64,000 nucleotides of DNA, taken from Thinopyrum elongatum (Eukaryota; Streptophyta; Magnoliopsida; Poales; Poaceae). The position numbers and the translations under genes are program-made. The notes beneath the pieces are model-generated. The model was given only the letters and a program-made list of their open reading frames with translations. It had not been told where the DNA came from and made no database searches. Within the stretch, counting starts at the first letter, position 1. Every line of letters begins with the position of its first letter. Location of the stretch: assembly GCA_011799875.1 (NCBI GenBank), contig CM022303.1, forward strand, positions 736,852,939 to 736,916,938, written 5' to 3'. Positions 45,149 through 56,585 of the stretch are shown piece by piece.

Positions 45149-46325
45149 TTTTTTTAGAAAAGGAGGATGACCCCCGGCCTCTCTATCTGGGAGGTGCATG
45201 TGGCCATTTTATTGATTATTCTCGAGGACCTTACAAAGTATAACAACAATATGCCTGAATCCGCCATCTTGGCAACATCTGACGCTACTCCTATCCAAAT
45301 GATGAAGGGGTGCAAGCTGGGCCACATACCCAGACCTCTCATCTAAGCCTAACATCTAAAGCCGGAGTCCCCGACCGAGCCATCTGCCGGGTCCAGGGCT
45401 CAAACCGGTCCGACGCACTCACATGTGTCGTCGCCGCCATCTTCCACTGGTCCATCTTCAGAGCAGATTGAGGTGACAACCTTGGCAGGTCCTCCGCCAT
45501 CGACGCCACCACGACGCCAAACGACGACCTCCACCTACGCGAGCCTTGGCAGGTCCTCCGCCATTGACGCCACCACGACGCCAGACGACGACCTCCTCCT
45601 ACGCGAGTCCATCTCCAAGCAACGAACGTAAATCCATGCTAGGATAGGGCCGCACCACCGCCATCGCCCACCACCAGCAAGTGCCAGCCAACCCCAAGGT
45701 TCCCAAAGCGGCGCCTTCAACAAGGGAACGGCACTATGAGCGCCGCCGCCGCCCAACAAAGTTAGGGCTTTCGCCCGGGAGACCTAGGGGAAGGGGAAGT
45801 GAGGAGATCCGTCCATACCGACACCTCAAAGGAGGGGAACGGCGCCCTCAGGCGTCGCCGTCGGCGCGGCCGGTCATGACCGGCTAGGGATTTCCCCCGA
45901 ACTAGATCCCCGCCACCACCAGCGCCTCCTGTACAGAACCGGCGACCAAAAGGAAGCGCGGCCCGACCAGGCTGGCCGACACGCTGAACAGGGGAGGAGG
46001 GGAGGCGCCAGATCGCGCGCACCGACCACCGGAGAAGCTGCCACCGGCCGCCAATGACCACCGGATCCCGCCGCCCGCATGGCCGGGACGCCAGATCCAC
46101 CGCCTGCACGGCTGCTAGCCGGCCGTGCCTTGCCAATGGAGCCGCCGCTCCAGATCCGGGGTTCCCCATGCAGAGGCAGGGCAACCGAGGCCCCGCCGCC
46201 GCCATCCTTGGCACCCTGGGCTTGCCCGGCGGCTGCCTCAGGTGGCGGCGAGGAAGGGAATGGGGGGGTGAGGAGGAGGGGCGGCTAGTGTTGGGAGGAG
46301 GGTAGATTTTGTTGGCTTGTAGTCC
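45149..46325 (-). mobile_element. Retroposon on minus strand with 15-bp site duplication (1,177 bp)
   Basis: It starts with T8 (the poly(A) tail on the minus strand) and is flanked by a perfect 15-bp duplication TAGGTACTAGGATAT (45134-45148 and 46326-46340) inside U unit 2. The tail-side DNA (CCCCGGCCTCTCTATCTGGGAGG and following) is a common Triticeae retroposon 3' end. The opposite half is GC-rich, with overlapping low-complexity frames that I do not regard as genes. A 64-bp direct repeat lies at 45481-45544 and 45545-45608. Confidence 0.8.
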
Positions 46326-46435
46326 TAGGTACTAGGATATGGCTAACGAATTCACATAAACATCAGCACTGTACATCTGAAAAATACCCTTCTGTTATAC
46401 AGGGTTTGGAAGTAGCCATCCAGCCCAAGGGGAAC

Positions 46436-47211
46436 ATAAAGCATCAGGCCGGCTCCCCACAAATCGCGCAACACTGCACCTTTAATGATCCTCACATGTC
46501 CTTGAGATCCACAGCAGCTTTGCTTTACCCCATTTTTCTCTTCACCAATAAGCCCAGCCCTTTCGAGTTGCCAAAGCAGCACATGCGCAGACACACACAC
46601 ACAGCGACATCCACCACTACACATGCAATGCTAGCTTTTCCTTCTGCTGGCTGCTGCAACTGAGCTCTCCAAGCCATGTACACCCATGGAACTGGCCCTA
46701 CTTAGACAGATATGCTAAAAGAGAAAAGCTTTGGCTATGATGCGAAGGTTGATTAGCAGCCGAGATTGCTCTAGTTGTTTTTCCTGTGCAGCTGGTTTGA
46801 CTTTGTGCAGTGTGAACCCCATGATATCCTGCTTAAAAAAGCATAAGCACATTTAATGTTCTCTCTGCACTTCTTCCTTAGCCTTATGATTGCATACTTG
46901 CATTTATTCTTTGATGAACCGATAGGTCTGCCCATGGATGTGTGGTTTTGTCAGTTGAAACTACTAATTTTTGGGCCGTACTCAATGTTGTTCTGTTCTG
47001 TCCTCGAAATAGAAAGATAGTGAAACCCTGCCGGATTACGATCGGATGAAAAAGGAAAACAAGTGTAAGACACAGCCTCGACCCAGTACAAGCTTGGCTT
47101 TCAAATCTACAACTTGGCATATGGCTGCGAAACTAAATAGGCCACCTCTGCTAGCTTTGGAGTCGCATCTCCAAGCCACAAATAAGCAGTGGCTTTACAG
47201 TGAGATTCTCT
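46436..47211 (+). repeat. Module block C, copy 1
   Basis: The first part (GGCTCCCCACAAATCGCGCAACA...GATCCTCAC...CCCCATTTT) matches 59163-59255, and GATTAGCAGCC(G/A)AGATTG at about 46751 matches about 59626. Block V follows at a similar distance in both places. Nothing coding is recognised. Confidence 0.55.
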
Positions 47212-47640
47212 GTACTGCTCACACACCTTGTCTCTGTTGCCACATGATTTGGCAGCCACTGTTCTACATGCCGATCACACATCATCTCCTGCCACTGTGG
47301 CAAGATATAGTAGTTGGTAGGTTCTGTTTCTGCGATGTAGTTTTTCTGTAGAAGAATATTTAAGCTCTCCTTTTTTTTGGCAACAATCATATCTCCTTGT
47401 GGAACACATGCCATCCCCATAGTCATACTGTGGCCGTTTAAAAATAAAGTCATACTGTGGCACCAACGGACAATGGGGGCTACTTGCCTCTCTGATGTGA
47501 GGTTTACTAGCTAGCTAGATAACATTTGCCAGTTGATGGTGTAAAAAATACAGCTTTCTCATTCAAGATGTCAGCTCTCACTGGCCACCAGATTCAAGAC
47601 ACCTTCTGCTGCACAGTTGTACTAGAACTGATAATCATGA
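47212..47640 (+). repeat. Module block V, copy 2 (degenerate)
   Basis: Keeps CACACACCTTGTCTCTGTTGCC, CTTGTGGAACACATGCCAT, ACTGTGGCACCAACGG, GGGGGCTACTTGCC and CTTCTGCTGCAC in the same order as the other V copies, with small insertions. Confidence 0.6.
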
Positions 47641-47867
47641 GCCTAATTAAATTAGGAAAAAGTTGTTTATGATGTCAAGTGCACCTATTATTACTTACTA
47701 TATCTCGTTCGTCGGCTCATCTCGGGATTGACGTGGTGGCCGAAGCCATGTCAGACTATTATCACGTGTGCTATAGTATTAGTATCGACTCCTGTAGGCG
47801 CTCCTTTCTATGCTCTTGAGAAAATATTCTTTCTTCGACACCATCGGTCGGGGGAGGGAGTTTGTCA

Positions 47868-48456
47868 CCCGTCACTGGAGTACTATTCAGGGGCAGTGGT
47901 ACTGGTCACACACCTGTCTCTGTTGCCACTTGGTTTAGCAGCCACTGTTCTGCCACTCGCCACTGAGGCTAGTTCCTGTTACTGCCCTGCAGTTTTCTTG
48001 TAGTGGAATATTTGGGCAGCCGCGAGGTCATATACCTCCTTGTGGAACACATGCCATGTCACTGCTGGAACGGATAACGGAGATTGAACCCTTACCCCGG
48101 CCACACCGTGGCACCAACGGGCAATGGGGGCTACTTGCCTATCTGATGTGAGGTTTACTAGCTAGATAGATATGAGTACCATTTGCCATATGATGGTGTA
48201 AAAAGTATACATCTTTATCACTCAAGATCTCAGCTCTCGGTGCCCATCAAATTTAGAAACCTTCTGCTGCACGGTTCTAATAGTACGAGACGTCCATCTT
48301 ATTATTTTATTCACTACGGTGCGCAAGATTTTAGGTAGGCACAGCCTCTTGCTAGTACTACTTCTGTGGAGTACAATATTTCATTTTATTTCAAGTACAA
48401 GTTCCTCTTATGGCACCGCTAACCAACATGTCTAACGCTGCTTTTGATCATTATTT
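47868..48456 (+). repeat. Module block V, copy 3
   Basis: Starts GTCACCCGTCACTGGAGTA and runs to CATTATTT before block D2. It is the uninterrupted counterpart of V copy 1 for both the hAT MITE site and the LINE site. Confidence 0.7.
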
Positions 48457-49924
48457 GGCAAAACAATCAATGCTAGTCGTACTCCATGCAATAATCTAAA
48501 TTTAAATTTTTCTAAACTATATCTCTTGCAGCAATTTAGCTAAAAAAGAAATAGAAGAAATGTCATGAGGTACCTTGACAACTCCTCAACATGAACAGCA
48601 GTAGCACTAGTAGCGCTGTTACTGCTTGAGTCAGTAACATGGATGGTTTTTATTGTAGAAACAAAAATAATAAAAATACTACAGTGGATATATCTGCGAG
48701 TGTGGCCTTTAAATTCCAGCAGCAAGGAGGGTGCGACCCTCACTTCACTTGCTCCTCGCCTCTCACTCCTCTTCCTCTCCCTCTGTAGCAAATCTCTAAA
48801 GGCTCCCTCCGCCCGACGGCCAATGGTGCCGCCGGGGTTGCCACCGCCGCGCAAAGATGGTCGTCGTCGACAAGGTGCAAGGGGAGCAAGAGCTGATGGA
48901 TCGACGGGTTAGCTGATTCGTCGGAGCTGTGTGCAACTGTGCATGGATGTAGGCAAGTCTAACGCTTGGCTGGTGTTGGTTCGTTCGGTTGGTTTTTTGT
49001 TACCAGATTTAATTTCTCGCACCGTACATACGTATTCTTGGGATTAAAATCTCTAGGTACCAATATTACCATGCTAGCTATGAACGCCAGAGTTACCATT
49101 TTTATGTTTGAATCCAGCAACTTTCCACATCATCGCCTCATTTGAAGGCATTTTCCCTTCTGTTTCGGAATTCGTAGAGCTGGTAGAGTGAAACTCGTAG
49201 ACCCAAATGGATGTGTAGCTTCTGTCAAAAAAAGAGAGAGTATGTGTAGCGGGATGGATCCGTGGCGCTCAGTCTGCTGAGACGTTCGTTCACACTCTGG
49301 TATATATGCAGTCAACTCGACCGTTTATTTATCTCTTATGGTTTCTTTGAAACGATCGTGGATGCCATTCATACATATTCTCAAACTACGGCACTGAGCG
49401 ATTTTTTTGCCGGGACGACGAATCCGTCCGGGGTCCAACAGCTACGGCTTCGGCTTGTCAATACTATTAATCAGCACCCCCACCCGCTATGTGTTGGGTC
49501 GACGAAGCATCGGTAATGGGAGGATGGCCATGGTGGGATGGTAATTTGGGGTGCCACAATTGCTGGCTCACAATTGGGAGTGGCAACAAATGGAGCAACG
49601 AGGTGGGTGGAGCAGTAGGCCTCCGTTGCCTTGGTGTCTGGGTGGGCCGTCGTCGTCTCGGCTCCGGGTTGCCGGATGTGACCGTGAGTATTGGTGCTGG
49701 TGCAGGCGCCATGTTACAGCATCTCCAACAATGCCATATTCTCACACTACGGCAATACATGGAGGGGTAATTATTCCAAGAGAGATGGTTCATTGTTGAT
49801 AAACTTTCCTACCATAGCCAGGAGAAAAAACTTCGTTGAAAATTTCAAATGAATTTGTGAAATCAACGGTTTTTGGTATGGGGCGTGAAAATGTAATCTC
49901 GGCCGAAAATTTCAGTCAAATATG
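48457..49924 (+). repeat. Module block D, copy 2 (1.47 kb)
   Basis: Counterpart of 37235-38700. Differences are mostly single bases and small indels. It holds a matching open frame at 48643-48912 (89 codons, same C-terminal 70 residues as 37417-37689) and a competing minus-strand frame at 48540-48854. Neither has a known domain. Confidence 0.85.
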
Positions 49925-50168
49925 AAGAACTCCCAGGCATGACGGTTCTAAAGAAAATAAATGTTAATGCTATCACCAACTATATCGTTGTGCATTGGTG
50001 GAGTGCCTTTGTGCTACTCTGTCGATTGTGGGTTCGAGTTTCAAGGTCTACACTTAATTTTTTTTAAATATTTTAAAACCTAGAATTTGAGTTTGACAGA
50101 ATTTTTTGAACTATTTCTATGATATTTCATAGATTTCACGAAAATTGCGAATCTCAGTCAGTTGCGAA
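49925..50168. other. Short AT-rich spacer with tRNA-like box B
   Basis: GGTTCGAGTTTC at about 50031-50042 resembles an RNA polymerase III box B, and CTATCACC..TGGTGGAGTG upstream loosely recalls a tRNA-derived SINE head. There is no tail or site duplication. The remainder shows nothing. Confidence 0.2.
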
Positions 50169-50417
50169 AACACCAAATTCGGACACTGCGGCTACACAGT
50201 ACTAGCTAGTGTCGTTAATGATGAGACCATAATTAATTGGCACCTAGTAACAAGAACACGATGAGATGATTATTTTATTATTTTATTCGCTACGAAGCAC
50301 AATATGTTAAGAAAAAATGGTTAGTGAGATCTGATCACTTGGCTGAAGGAGATCGAGAGGAAAAAATAGTTAGTGGGGATAAAATTTACAGTTAGATACT
50401 AGGATACGGCTAACGAA
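50169..50417 (+). repeat. Module block U, partial unit 4
   Basis: Matches U from the CGGACACTGCGGCT landmark to the GCTAACGAA end, in line with units 1-3, then is cut by the copia LTR fragment. Confidence 0.7.
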
Positions 50418-51622
50418 ACATTTCTGGTATGATGTTTTTTCTCCGAAACATTTTTGGTTACTCCGAAACATTTTTGGTTTTCTCTCTGACACTTTTTCGT
50501 CGTCTCCAAAACTTTTTCATCGACTTTCTCTCTGGAACAATTTCAGTGTCTCCGAAACTTTTCGGGTGACTTTCTCTCCCGAACTATTCCAATGTCTTTG
50601 AAACTTTTCCGGTGACTTTCTCTCTGGAACTATTCCAGTGTGTCCGAAACTTTTCCGGTGACTTTCTCTCTGACTCCTTAAGTGTGAAACCTGGTATTCT
50701 ACATATAGATGACCCTTAAGTGTGTGACCCTTTAGGTTCGGTGAAATATAGACATGACCGAAACCCTTTCCGATCAATAATCAATAGCGGAACCGTGGAC
50801 ATCCATATTGATCCCTATACCCACAAGAATGAATATTCAAGTGAACCTTTAGTTACCGAATGCTGTTCCTATTGCTTCGTGACATGTTACAAATACCCAA
50901 GGTGAGATTTATTGGCATCCACGTGAATCAATAACTTGTTCACTATGCCAGTTACCTCGTTACCGGTTTTTGTTCTCTATTCTCGTTCCCGCATTCTGGC
51001 ATCCCTTGTGATCAAATCACATTGTGTCTGGCCAGACGATGATGGATACCGTAACACCAAGAGGGCCCCAAGAATATATCTCCATCCTCGGAGGAGCAAA
51101 TCCCAATCTTGAGCTATCTAGTTCCTTGTCATACTTTTTCGTGAACCCGTAAGCCACCGTAATAGACACCCTGTTACAGATGACGTTTAACAAACCCCAA
51201 AGTTCATGACGCAAGGGTGAAGGAACTCGATACTCTCATGGTCTAAGGAATTATGCAAATGAATAACTTTCTTTGAGTTATTAACCATTAACTCGTGACG
51301 AATGTATCTCATAGCATGACATCATTTGGGTCAATTCAACACAAGTGTTCTTCTAACATTGTGTCCTCAAAGTTGCCGGCATAGACATGCCCATGATCAG
51401 GAAAACGTAATCATCATGCAACACTTGAGCTAGTCTTAGAGGCATGACTAGGAATACATTTTACCGTTTATTATTCGACATGTGCATATGAGTTTTCCTC
51501 TGAGACATTATGGATATACGGACTCAAGGACCATTGCAGTTATAGCATGGAATGTAAACATAATTACAAAATTGGAAATAAATAATAACATTTATTATTG
51601 CCTCTAGGGCATATTTCCTACA
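50417..51622 (-). repeat. Minus-strand copia LTR fragment (1.2 kb)
   Basis: Reverse complement of the BARE/Angela-like LTR from its middle (GAAACATTTTTGG motifs) to the LTR start (ATATTTCCTACA at 51622). The LTR 3' third, with the leader and TATA box, is missing. It directly abuts the 5' LTR of the copia element at 51623. Confidence 0.8.
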
Positions 51623-53073
51623 GTTTGCTAGTGGACACAGAGAGATATGGCCCCTGGAGTTACGAGAAGTTTGCTATAAACTTCTGTCAGAGTTATTTGC
51701 GCAGCAAAGAAGTATGCTAAATCTTAGAGGAGTATGCTACCGAGAAGTTTGCGTGTCGGAGTCGACCCCGAAAAATATTGCTGAGCTAAAGCAATTGCTA
51801 TGGAGAACGGTCCGAGAGATTTGACTGCAACGGAGAAGAATGATGACCGCGTGAATACTTAGTTCTTTTTCATAGTTTCATTTTCATCAATTGAATCATA
51901 GGACCACCGTACTATTAAGAGCGGTTCAAACATTTTGAGACTTTTATCTATGCTGATGCTTAACTAAGATATATTCCAAGTGAGTTGAGAGAGATCTCTA
52001 TGTGCGTGGAGTTATTACTCATAATCCATAGACGAAGTTCTTCTGGGCTTCGAGAGATGCTCAAGCAGTGGAGTCAGCTTTACTTGTTCCTCAATTAAAG
52101 TTGCCATGTGAGTTTGAAAACTGACCATTGGAAAAGTGTCGGTCGGCCATTGGTTGGGTCGTAGGTCCTGATTGGTCATTTCACCCTCGGGATTGCTCCG
52201 GCTATAAGTAGCCACCCCCTCCAACCATTGCTGGTTGGCTGCTCCGTGTGATTTGACAAGTGTTGTCTGAGCACCCCTCTCTAAGAGATTTGAGCGAATT
52301 TTTTTGAGAGAAAACCGTAGAGCTGAACACTTAGATAGTAGTTGAGCATCACATAGATCTAAGTTGAGAGTTCTTAAGCCTATTACTCTTCTGAGCTACA
52401 TACTCTCTAGACGGTTAGGTGTGTGTCTAGAGTGACTAAGAGTAATTGTAGTCACCGAAAACAAAGTCTATTGAAGGTTTGGAGATCACCGAGAAGTATC
52501 TACCATGAGTAAAATCAACTAAAGTTCAAGGAACTTCACGTGGATGAGAATAGGACGGAGAGAGGTTTGCTCCTGTGTTCAATCACATGTCTCTCCAACC
52601 AGACATTGCTCTTTTACAGAAGAGTTTACTTGTCGAACAAACAACTTGTGGCCATCGAGCACCACTAGTTCTTTCTCATTACCGATTACCGCATTACTTT
52701 TAGGAATTTTCTTTCGGTTGAGTTATCTCTCGTGTGGTTGTTCATCAGTGACTCTGTATATTCATTTACCTCATGCATTTCTATCTGAGTTGATACCATG
52801 TTTAGTTTCATTTCAATTCTCATAATTCTTAGGACAATTTGTTACTATGTCTGCAAGCTCCTCATCTCGTGCTATGAGTTATTCTTCTAGCCTCTGTTCT
52901 GATAGATTTTTTATCTTTGTTTGCTTAGTTCTTTTTTCTAAGTGTGTTCCTTCAGTAGCTTATCTTCTCGTTGTACTGCTTCTGATATTTAATTATGTTG
53001 TGATGTGCTCAGAGTTTTGAGTATGTCATTTGCAGTAATTTTAAATCTACAATTGGTATACTTAGATCCTACA
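51623..53073 (+). repeat. 5' LTR of second copia element
   Basis: About 1.45 kb. Starts GTTTGCTAGTGG (leading T missing) and ends GATCCTACA. CGGCTATAAGTAGCC (52199-52213) looks like its TATA region; the 3' LTR has CGGCTATAAATAGCC at the same place (58127-58141). Confidence 0.75.
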
Positions 53074-53074
53074 A

Positions 53075-53091
53075 TTGGTATTAGAGCAAGG
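53075..53091 (+). other. Primer-binding site of second copia element
   Basis: TTGGTATTAGAGCAAGG, one base after the LTR end, is the tRNA-Met-type site with one change (C to T). Confidence 0.7.
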
Positions 53092-53169
53092 TACTCCTTA
53101 ACTCTGCTAATTTAGGTCTAACCACCTCAGAGTTTTGAGTATGTCATTTGCGGTAAACTTCAAGTCTGC

Positions 53170-53556
53170 CAAGAAGATTCCTGTCTTTGATGGGAAAGAC
53201 TAACCCTTATAGAAGGAGATGATGAAGATCTCTGGCCTGTGGTCGAGAATGGCTACGGCAGTGAAGATGACCATTATATCATGCCTTACGAGAAGAAACT
53301 TATGCATATGGATGCTCAAGCCAATGATGTGATATACAATCATCCCTCAAACACTCAATTCCTTAGTTACAGAAGATTGGAGAAGTCTAAGGATTTCTGG
53401 GACAGACTTGAGAAGATTAATGAAGGGGTTTCTACTCAGAAAGAGACTCGCATTGATATTCTTTGGAACAAGGTCAGTCACTTCAAAAGGATTGGAAATG
53501 AAACTGTCCAAGAAGCATTTGATCGTCTGAGTGATGTTGACAATGACGGGGACATC
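53170..53556 (+). pseudogene. Copia gag fragment
   Basis: From about 53170 the reading resembles a copia gag start (KKIPVFDGK) with stops. An open part from 53239 contains LWP VVENGYG upstream and then TQFLSYRRLEKSKDFWDRLEKINEGVSTQKETRIDILWNKVSHFKRIGNETVQEAFDRLSDV, the gag-type helical domain that forms the particle shell. At about 53557 it runs directly into gypsy LTR DNA, so the C-terminal half with the zinc knuckle is lost. Confidence 0.7.
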
Positions 53557-53655
53557 TCGGTCATCTCCATCACCAACAACTTCTCCTCCGTTCTCATGGT
53601 GATGTGTGAGTTGTTCATCTTCAGGGCTGAGGGTATGTACTAGTAGCTATGTGTT

Positions 53656-53657
<2 letters not shown>

Positions 53658-53695
<38 letters not shown>
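53658..53695 (+). repeat. (TC)19 microsatellite
   Basis: 38 bases of uninterrupted TC repeat. The matching place in the inner LTR (about 54940-54953) has only a short TC run, so it expanded here. Confidence 0.9.
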
Positions 53696-53697
<2 letters not shown>

Positions 53698-54369
53698 GTT
53701 CTTGATGGATTCGATCTTGATGTATCATGAATTTTATTAATATAGTTGTATATTATCTTGTTCATCTCCCTCTATCCTTTTTGTGGTGACTTGAGTCTTG
53801 CTCTTTGAAGTTTCTTTGTGTTGGATTGAATACTTTGGATTTGAGATTACATGATGCATGTCTAATAATTAACTTGCGAACACCCGTAGTGACATTGGGG
53901 TACTCTTAGCGTAAAGGTTGAACGATAGTATCATATGGTGTTGTCATAGTATGATTTCTGGGACAATCCGTGGCATGTTTGTGGGTGGTTCAATAGATCA
54001 AGATTGGAAAGACAACTTTGAGGTGGTTTGCTGTTAAGTGCACCTACACGATTTCATCCTACTTTCTCTGATAGAATAGAAACTTTGGAGTGATTCTTTG
54101 TTGCACTTTGAGGGATCATCATGTGGTTTAATTATGTTAGTGATGCTGAGAGTTGGCACTAGCAAAAGTATGAACCCTAGGCCATGTTTCCAAGCATTGA
54201 GACACCGATTTTACTCAGTTTTGTTAATTGCTGCCTTGTTGCTTTTATTTGTTCAGATTACTAAAAGTTATTTCTACCATCCATATTACACACCTATCAT
54301 CATCTCTTCGCTCAACTAGTGCACCTATACAACTGGCAATTTTATTAGGTGTGTTGGGGACAGAAGATA

Positions 54370-55732
54370 TGTTACGTCTCCAACGTATCTATAATTTATG
54401 AAGTATTCATGCCATGTTTACAACAATTTTATATATTTTTGGTGCACTTTTATATGATTTTTATGGAACTAACCTATTGACCAAGTACCCAGTGCCAGTT
54501 GCTGTTTTCTGCATGTTTTTGGCTTTTCAGAAAATCCATACCAAGTGAAGTCCAAATGCCACGAAACTTTACGGTGATTTTTTATGGACCAAAAGAGACC
54601 CAAGCAGTAGCAGGGCCAGAGGAGCCACGAGCCTGGGGGGTGTGCCCACCCCCTAGGGCACGCTCCTTGAGCTCGTCAGTCCCTCATGGGCCCCCCTGAC
54701 GTGAAATCAACGCCAAATATTCCTATAAATATAGAAAACCCCCAAAAGAGAGCTAGAACTTCCGCTCCGCCGCCGCAAGCCTCTGTTCCGAAGCGATCTC
54801 ATCTAGAGCACTTTTCTGGCACCCTGTCGGAGGGGGAAATCATCATCGGAGGCCATCTTCATCATCCTGGCGCTCTCCATGGTGAGGAGGGAGTAGTTCA
54901 ACCTCAGGGCTAAAGGTATGTAACAGTAGCTATGTGTTTGATCTCTCTCTCTCATGTTCTTGATCCGGCACGATCTTGATGTAACCATGGGCTTTGATAA
55001 TATAGTCGCATCATATGGTGTTTTTCCCTCTCCATCTTGTTGTGATGAATTGAGTCTTGCTCTTTGAGGTTTCATTATGTTGGATTGAATATTGGATTTG
55101 AGATCACCTGATGTATGTCTTGCATGTGGATACCCACGGTGTCAATGGGGTATTCTATTGAGTCACTTGATATATGTTTTGGTATTCAACTTGCGGATTC
55201 CCGTGGTGACATTGGGGTAATCTAGGCATATAGGTTGATACATGTTTTGATCCTACGTTCTCCGATAGAAACTTTGGAGTGATTCTTTGTCGCACGTTGA
55301 GGGATTGTTATATGATTCAATTATGTTAGCACTGTTGAGAGATTGCACTAGTGAAAGTATGAACCCTAGGCCTTGTTTCCAAGCACTGGAATACCGTTTG
55401 TGCTCACTTTTGTTACTTGTTACCTTTCTGTTTTTATATTTTCAGATTACAAAAACCTATATCTACTATCCATACCACACTTGTATCACCATTCCTTCGC
55501 CGAACTAGTGCACCTATACAATTTATCATTGTATTGGGTGTGTTGGGGATACAAGAGATTCTTTATATTTGATTGCAGGGTTGTTTGAGAGAGACCATTT
55601 TCGTCCTACACCTCCCACGGATTGACCAACCTTAGGTCATCCACTTGAGGGAAATTTGCTGCTATGCTACAAAACTTTGTGCTTGGAGGCCCAAGAAAGT
55701 CGACAAGAATAAAAGTTGCGTAGTAGACATCA
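54370..55732 (+). mobile_element. Gypsy solo LTR nested in a related LTR
   Basis: Starts TGTTACGTCTCC and ends GTAGTAGACATCA, with flanks AGATA (54365-54369) and AGAGA (55733-55737), a 5-bp duplication with one change. No internal region is attached. Removing it rejoins the outer LTR in the correct order. Confidence 0.8.
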
Positions 55733-55889
55733 AGAGACCACTTGTATTTGATTGCAGGGTTGCTTCAGAGAGAACCACAGATTCCAACAAAGTCCCAACA
55801 AAGTCTACAAGAATAAAGTTACGTAGTAGATATCACTCTGCCACTAAGATTTTGGAAGTACTTCATTTTCCTTGCTTTAAAAAAATGGA

Positions 55890-56585
55890 ATGAAATACAG
55901 GATGCACCTCTCAGATGTTACTGATGAACAGGTGCAAACATTGATGCATCCGGACAATGTTGGAAAGATTGCTTCCAGTGATCCCCATCCAAATGATGTT
56001 AAGTTCAATTTTCGGATGTCTTATTTCATTCTCAGCAAAACTCTCTGCCCAACCATTTGTCCACGAAGGATTTTTGGTGTTCTTCGGAATGTTCTCTATG
56101 TAATTTCTTGTTGTGGCGCTTTCAACATTGAGGATCTATTACTTCAGAATATAGCAGATGCTGCTGAGATTGCTCTCGCCCCGAAGATTTACACTCCTTG
56201 GATTCAGAAACTCATCAATATGGCTCAAATCAAGCGCTATATCAGTCGACATGGCCCAAAGTATTTCACTCCTCCTGTTCGTGACACATTGATGGTTCTG
56301 AAAGAACATGCAAAGGGAAAAACTCACAGTGCCAAGGAGAAGAATGTTGTCAGCTCTGATCCTGCAAATCCTCTGCTCTATGAGGTATGTGTTTGCACCC
56401 AACAGCTGCTTGACAAACATCTTTGTCAAGATAGGAAGGAGAAGGAACACTTAGCCACCGAGATAAATCATGTCACAAATGCGGCCAGCCTAATTCTTCT
56501 CATTGTCAAGGAAGATAATCGTCGCTCCGAAAACTTCTCAGGAAATTCGTCTCGAAGGAGTAACTCAAGCAGGCTAGCATCATGA
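55890..56585 (+). CDS. Unknown 231-codon frame in second copia element
   Basis: Reads MKYRMHLSDVTDEQVQTLMHPDN, then PHPNDVKFNFRMSYFILSKTLCPTICPRR, then HGPKYFTPPVRDTLMVLKEH and a charged Ser-rich end. It resembles the uncharacterised plant transposon-associated proteins often met inside grass retroelements, without catalytic motifs that I can name. It begins about 55 bases after the gypsy LTR, so its real N-terminus may be lost. A 54-bp in-frame duplication (56563-56616, 56617-56668; 18 residues with KKYDYIDAFK) follows in another frame. Confidence 0.4.
   Translation: MKYRMHLSDVTDEQVQTLMHPDNVGKIASSDPHPNDVKFNFRMSYFILSKTLCPTICPRRIFGVLRNVLYVISCCGAFNIEDLLLQNIADAAEIALAPKIYTPWIQKLINMAQIKRYISRHGPKYFTPPVRDTLMVLKEHAKGKTHSAKEKNVVSSDPANPLLYEVCVCTQQLLDKHLCQDRKEKEHLATEINHVTNAASLILLIVKEDNRRSENFSGNSSRRSNSSRLAS

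Larger units (their letters stand above)
43640..46430 (+). repeat. Module block U: tandem ~275-bp repeat, broken by insertions
   Basis: Unit 1 is 43640-44575, unit 2 is 44576-46350 and a partial unit 3 starts at 46351; each starts TTCA(C/G)ATAAACATC and ends GCTAACGAA. After removing the inserted elements and their duplications, units 1 and 2 are about 273 and 278 bp. Another partial unit is at 50169-50417. Shared internal landmarks are ACTAGCTAGTAC, GACCATAATTAATTGGCACC and GTTAGTGGGGAT. It is non-coding. Confidence 0.75.
53557..55835 (+). repeat. Gypsy LTR fragment, split by an inner solo LTR
   Basis: The left part (about 53557-54369) begins in the middle of an Athila-like LTR; the right part (55738-55835) completes it to ACGTAGTAGATATCA. 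The 5' part of the LTR is absent. It is interrupted by an inner LTR of the same family (54370-55732). A (TC)19 microsatellite lies at 53658-53695. Confidence 0.7.

Noticed and set aside
45762..46305. GC-rich frames up to 150 codons in the minus-strand retroposon
   Set aside because: Low-complexity, overlapping on both strands, no domain seen.
53658..53695. TC repeat as a regulatory GAGA site
   Set aside because: Lies within a truncated gypsy LTR and is a length expansion of a short run in the sister LTR.
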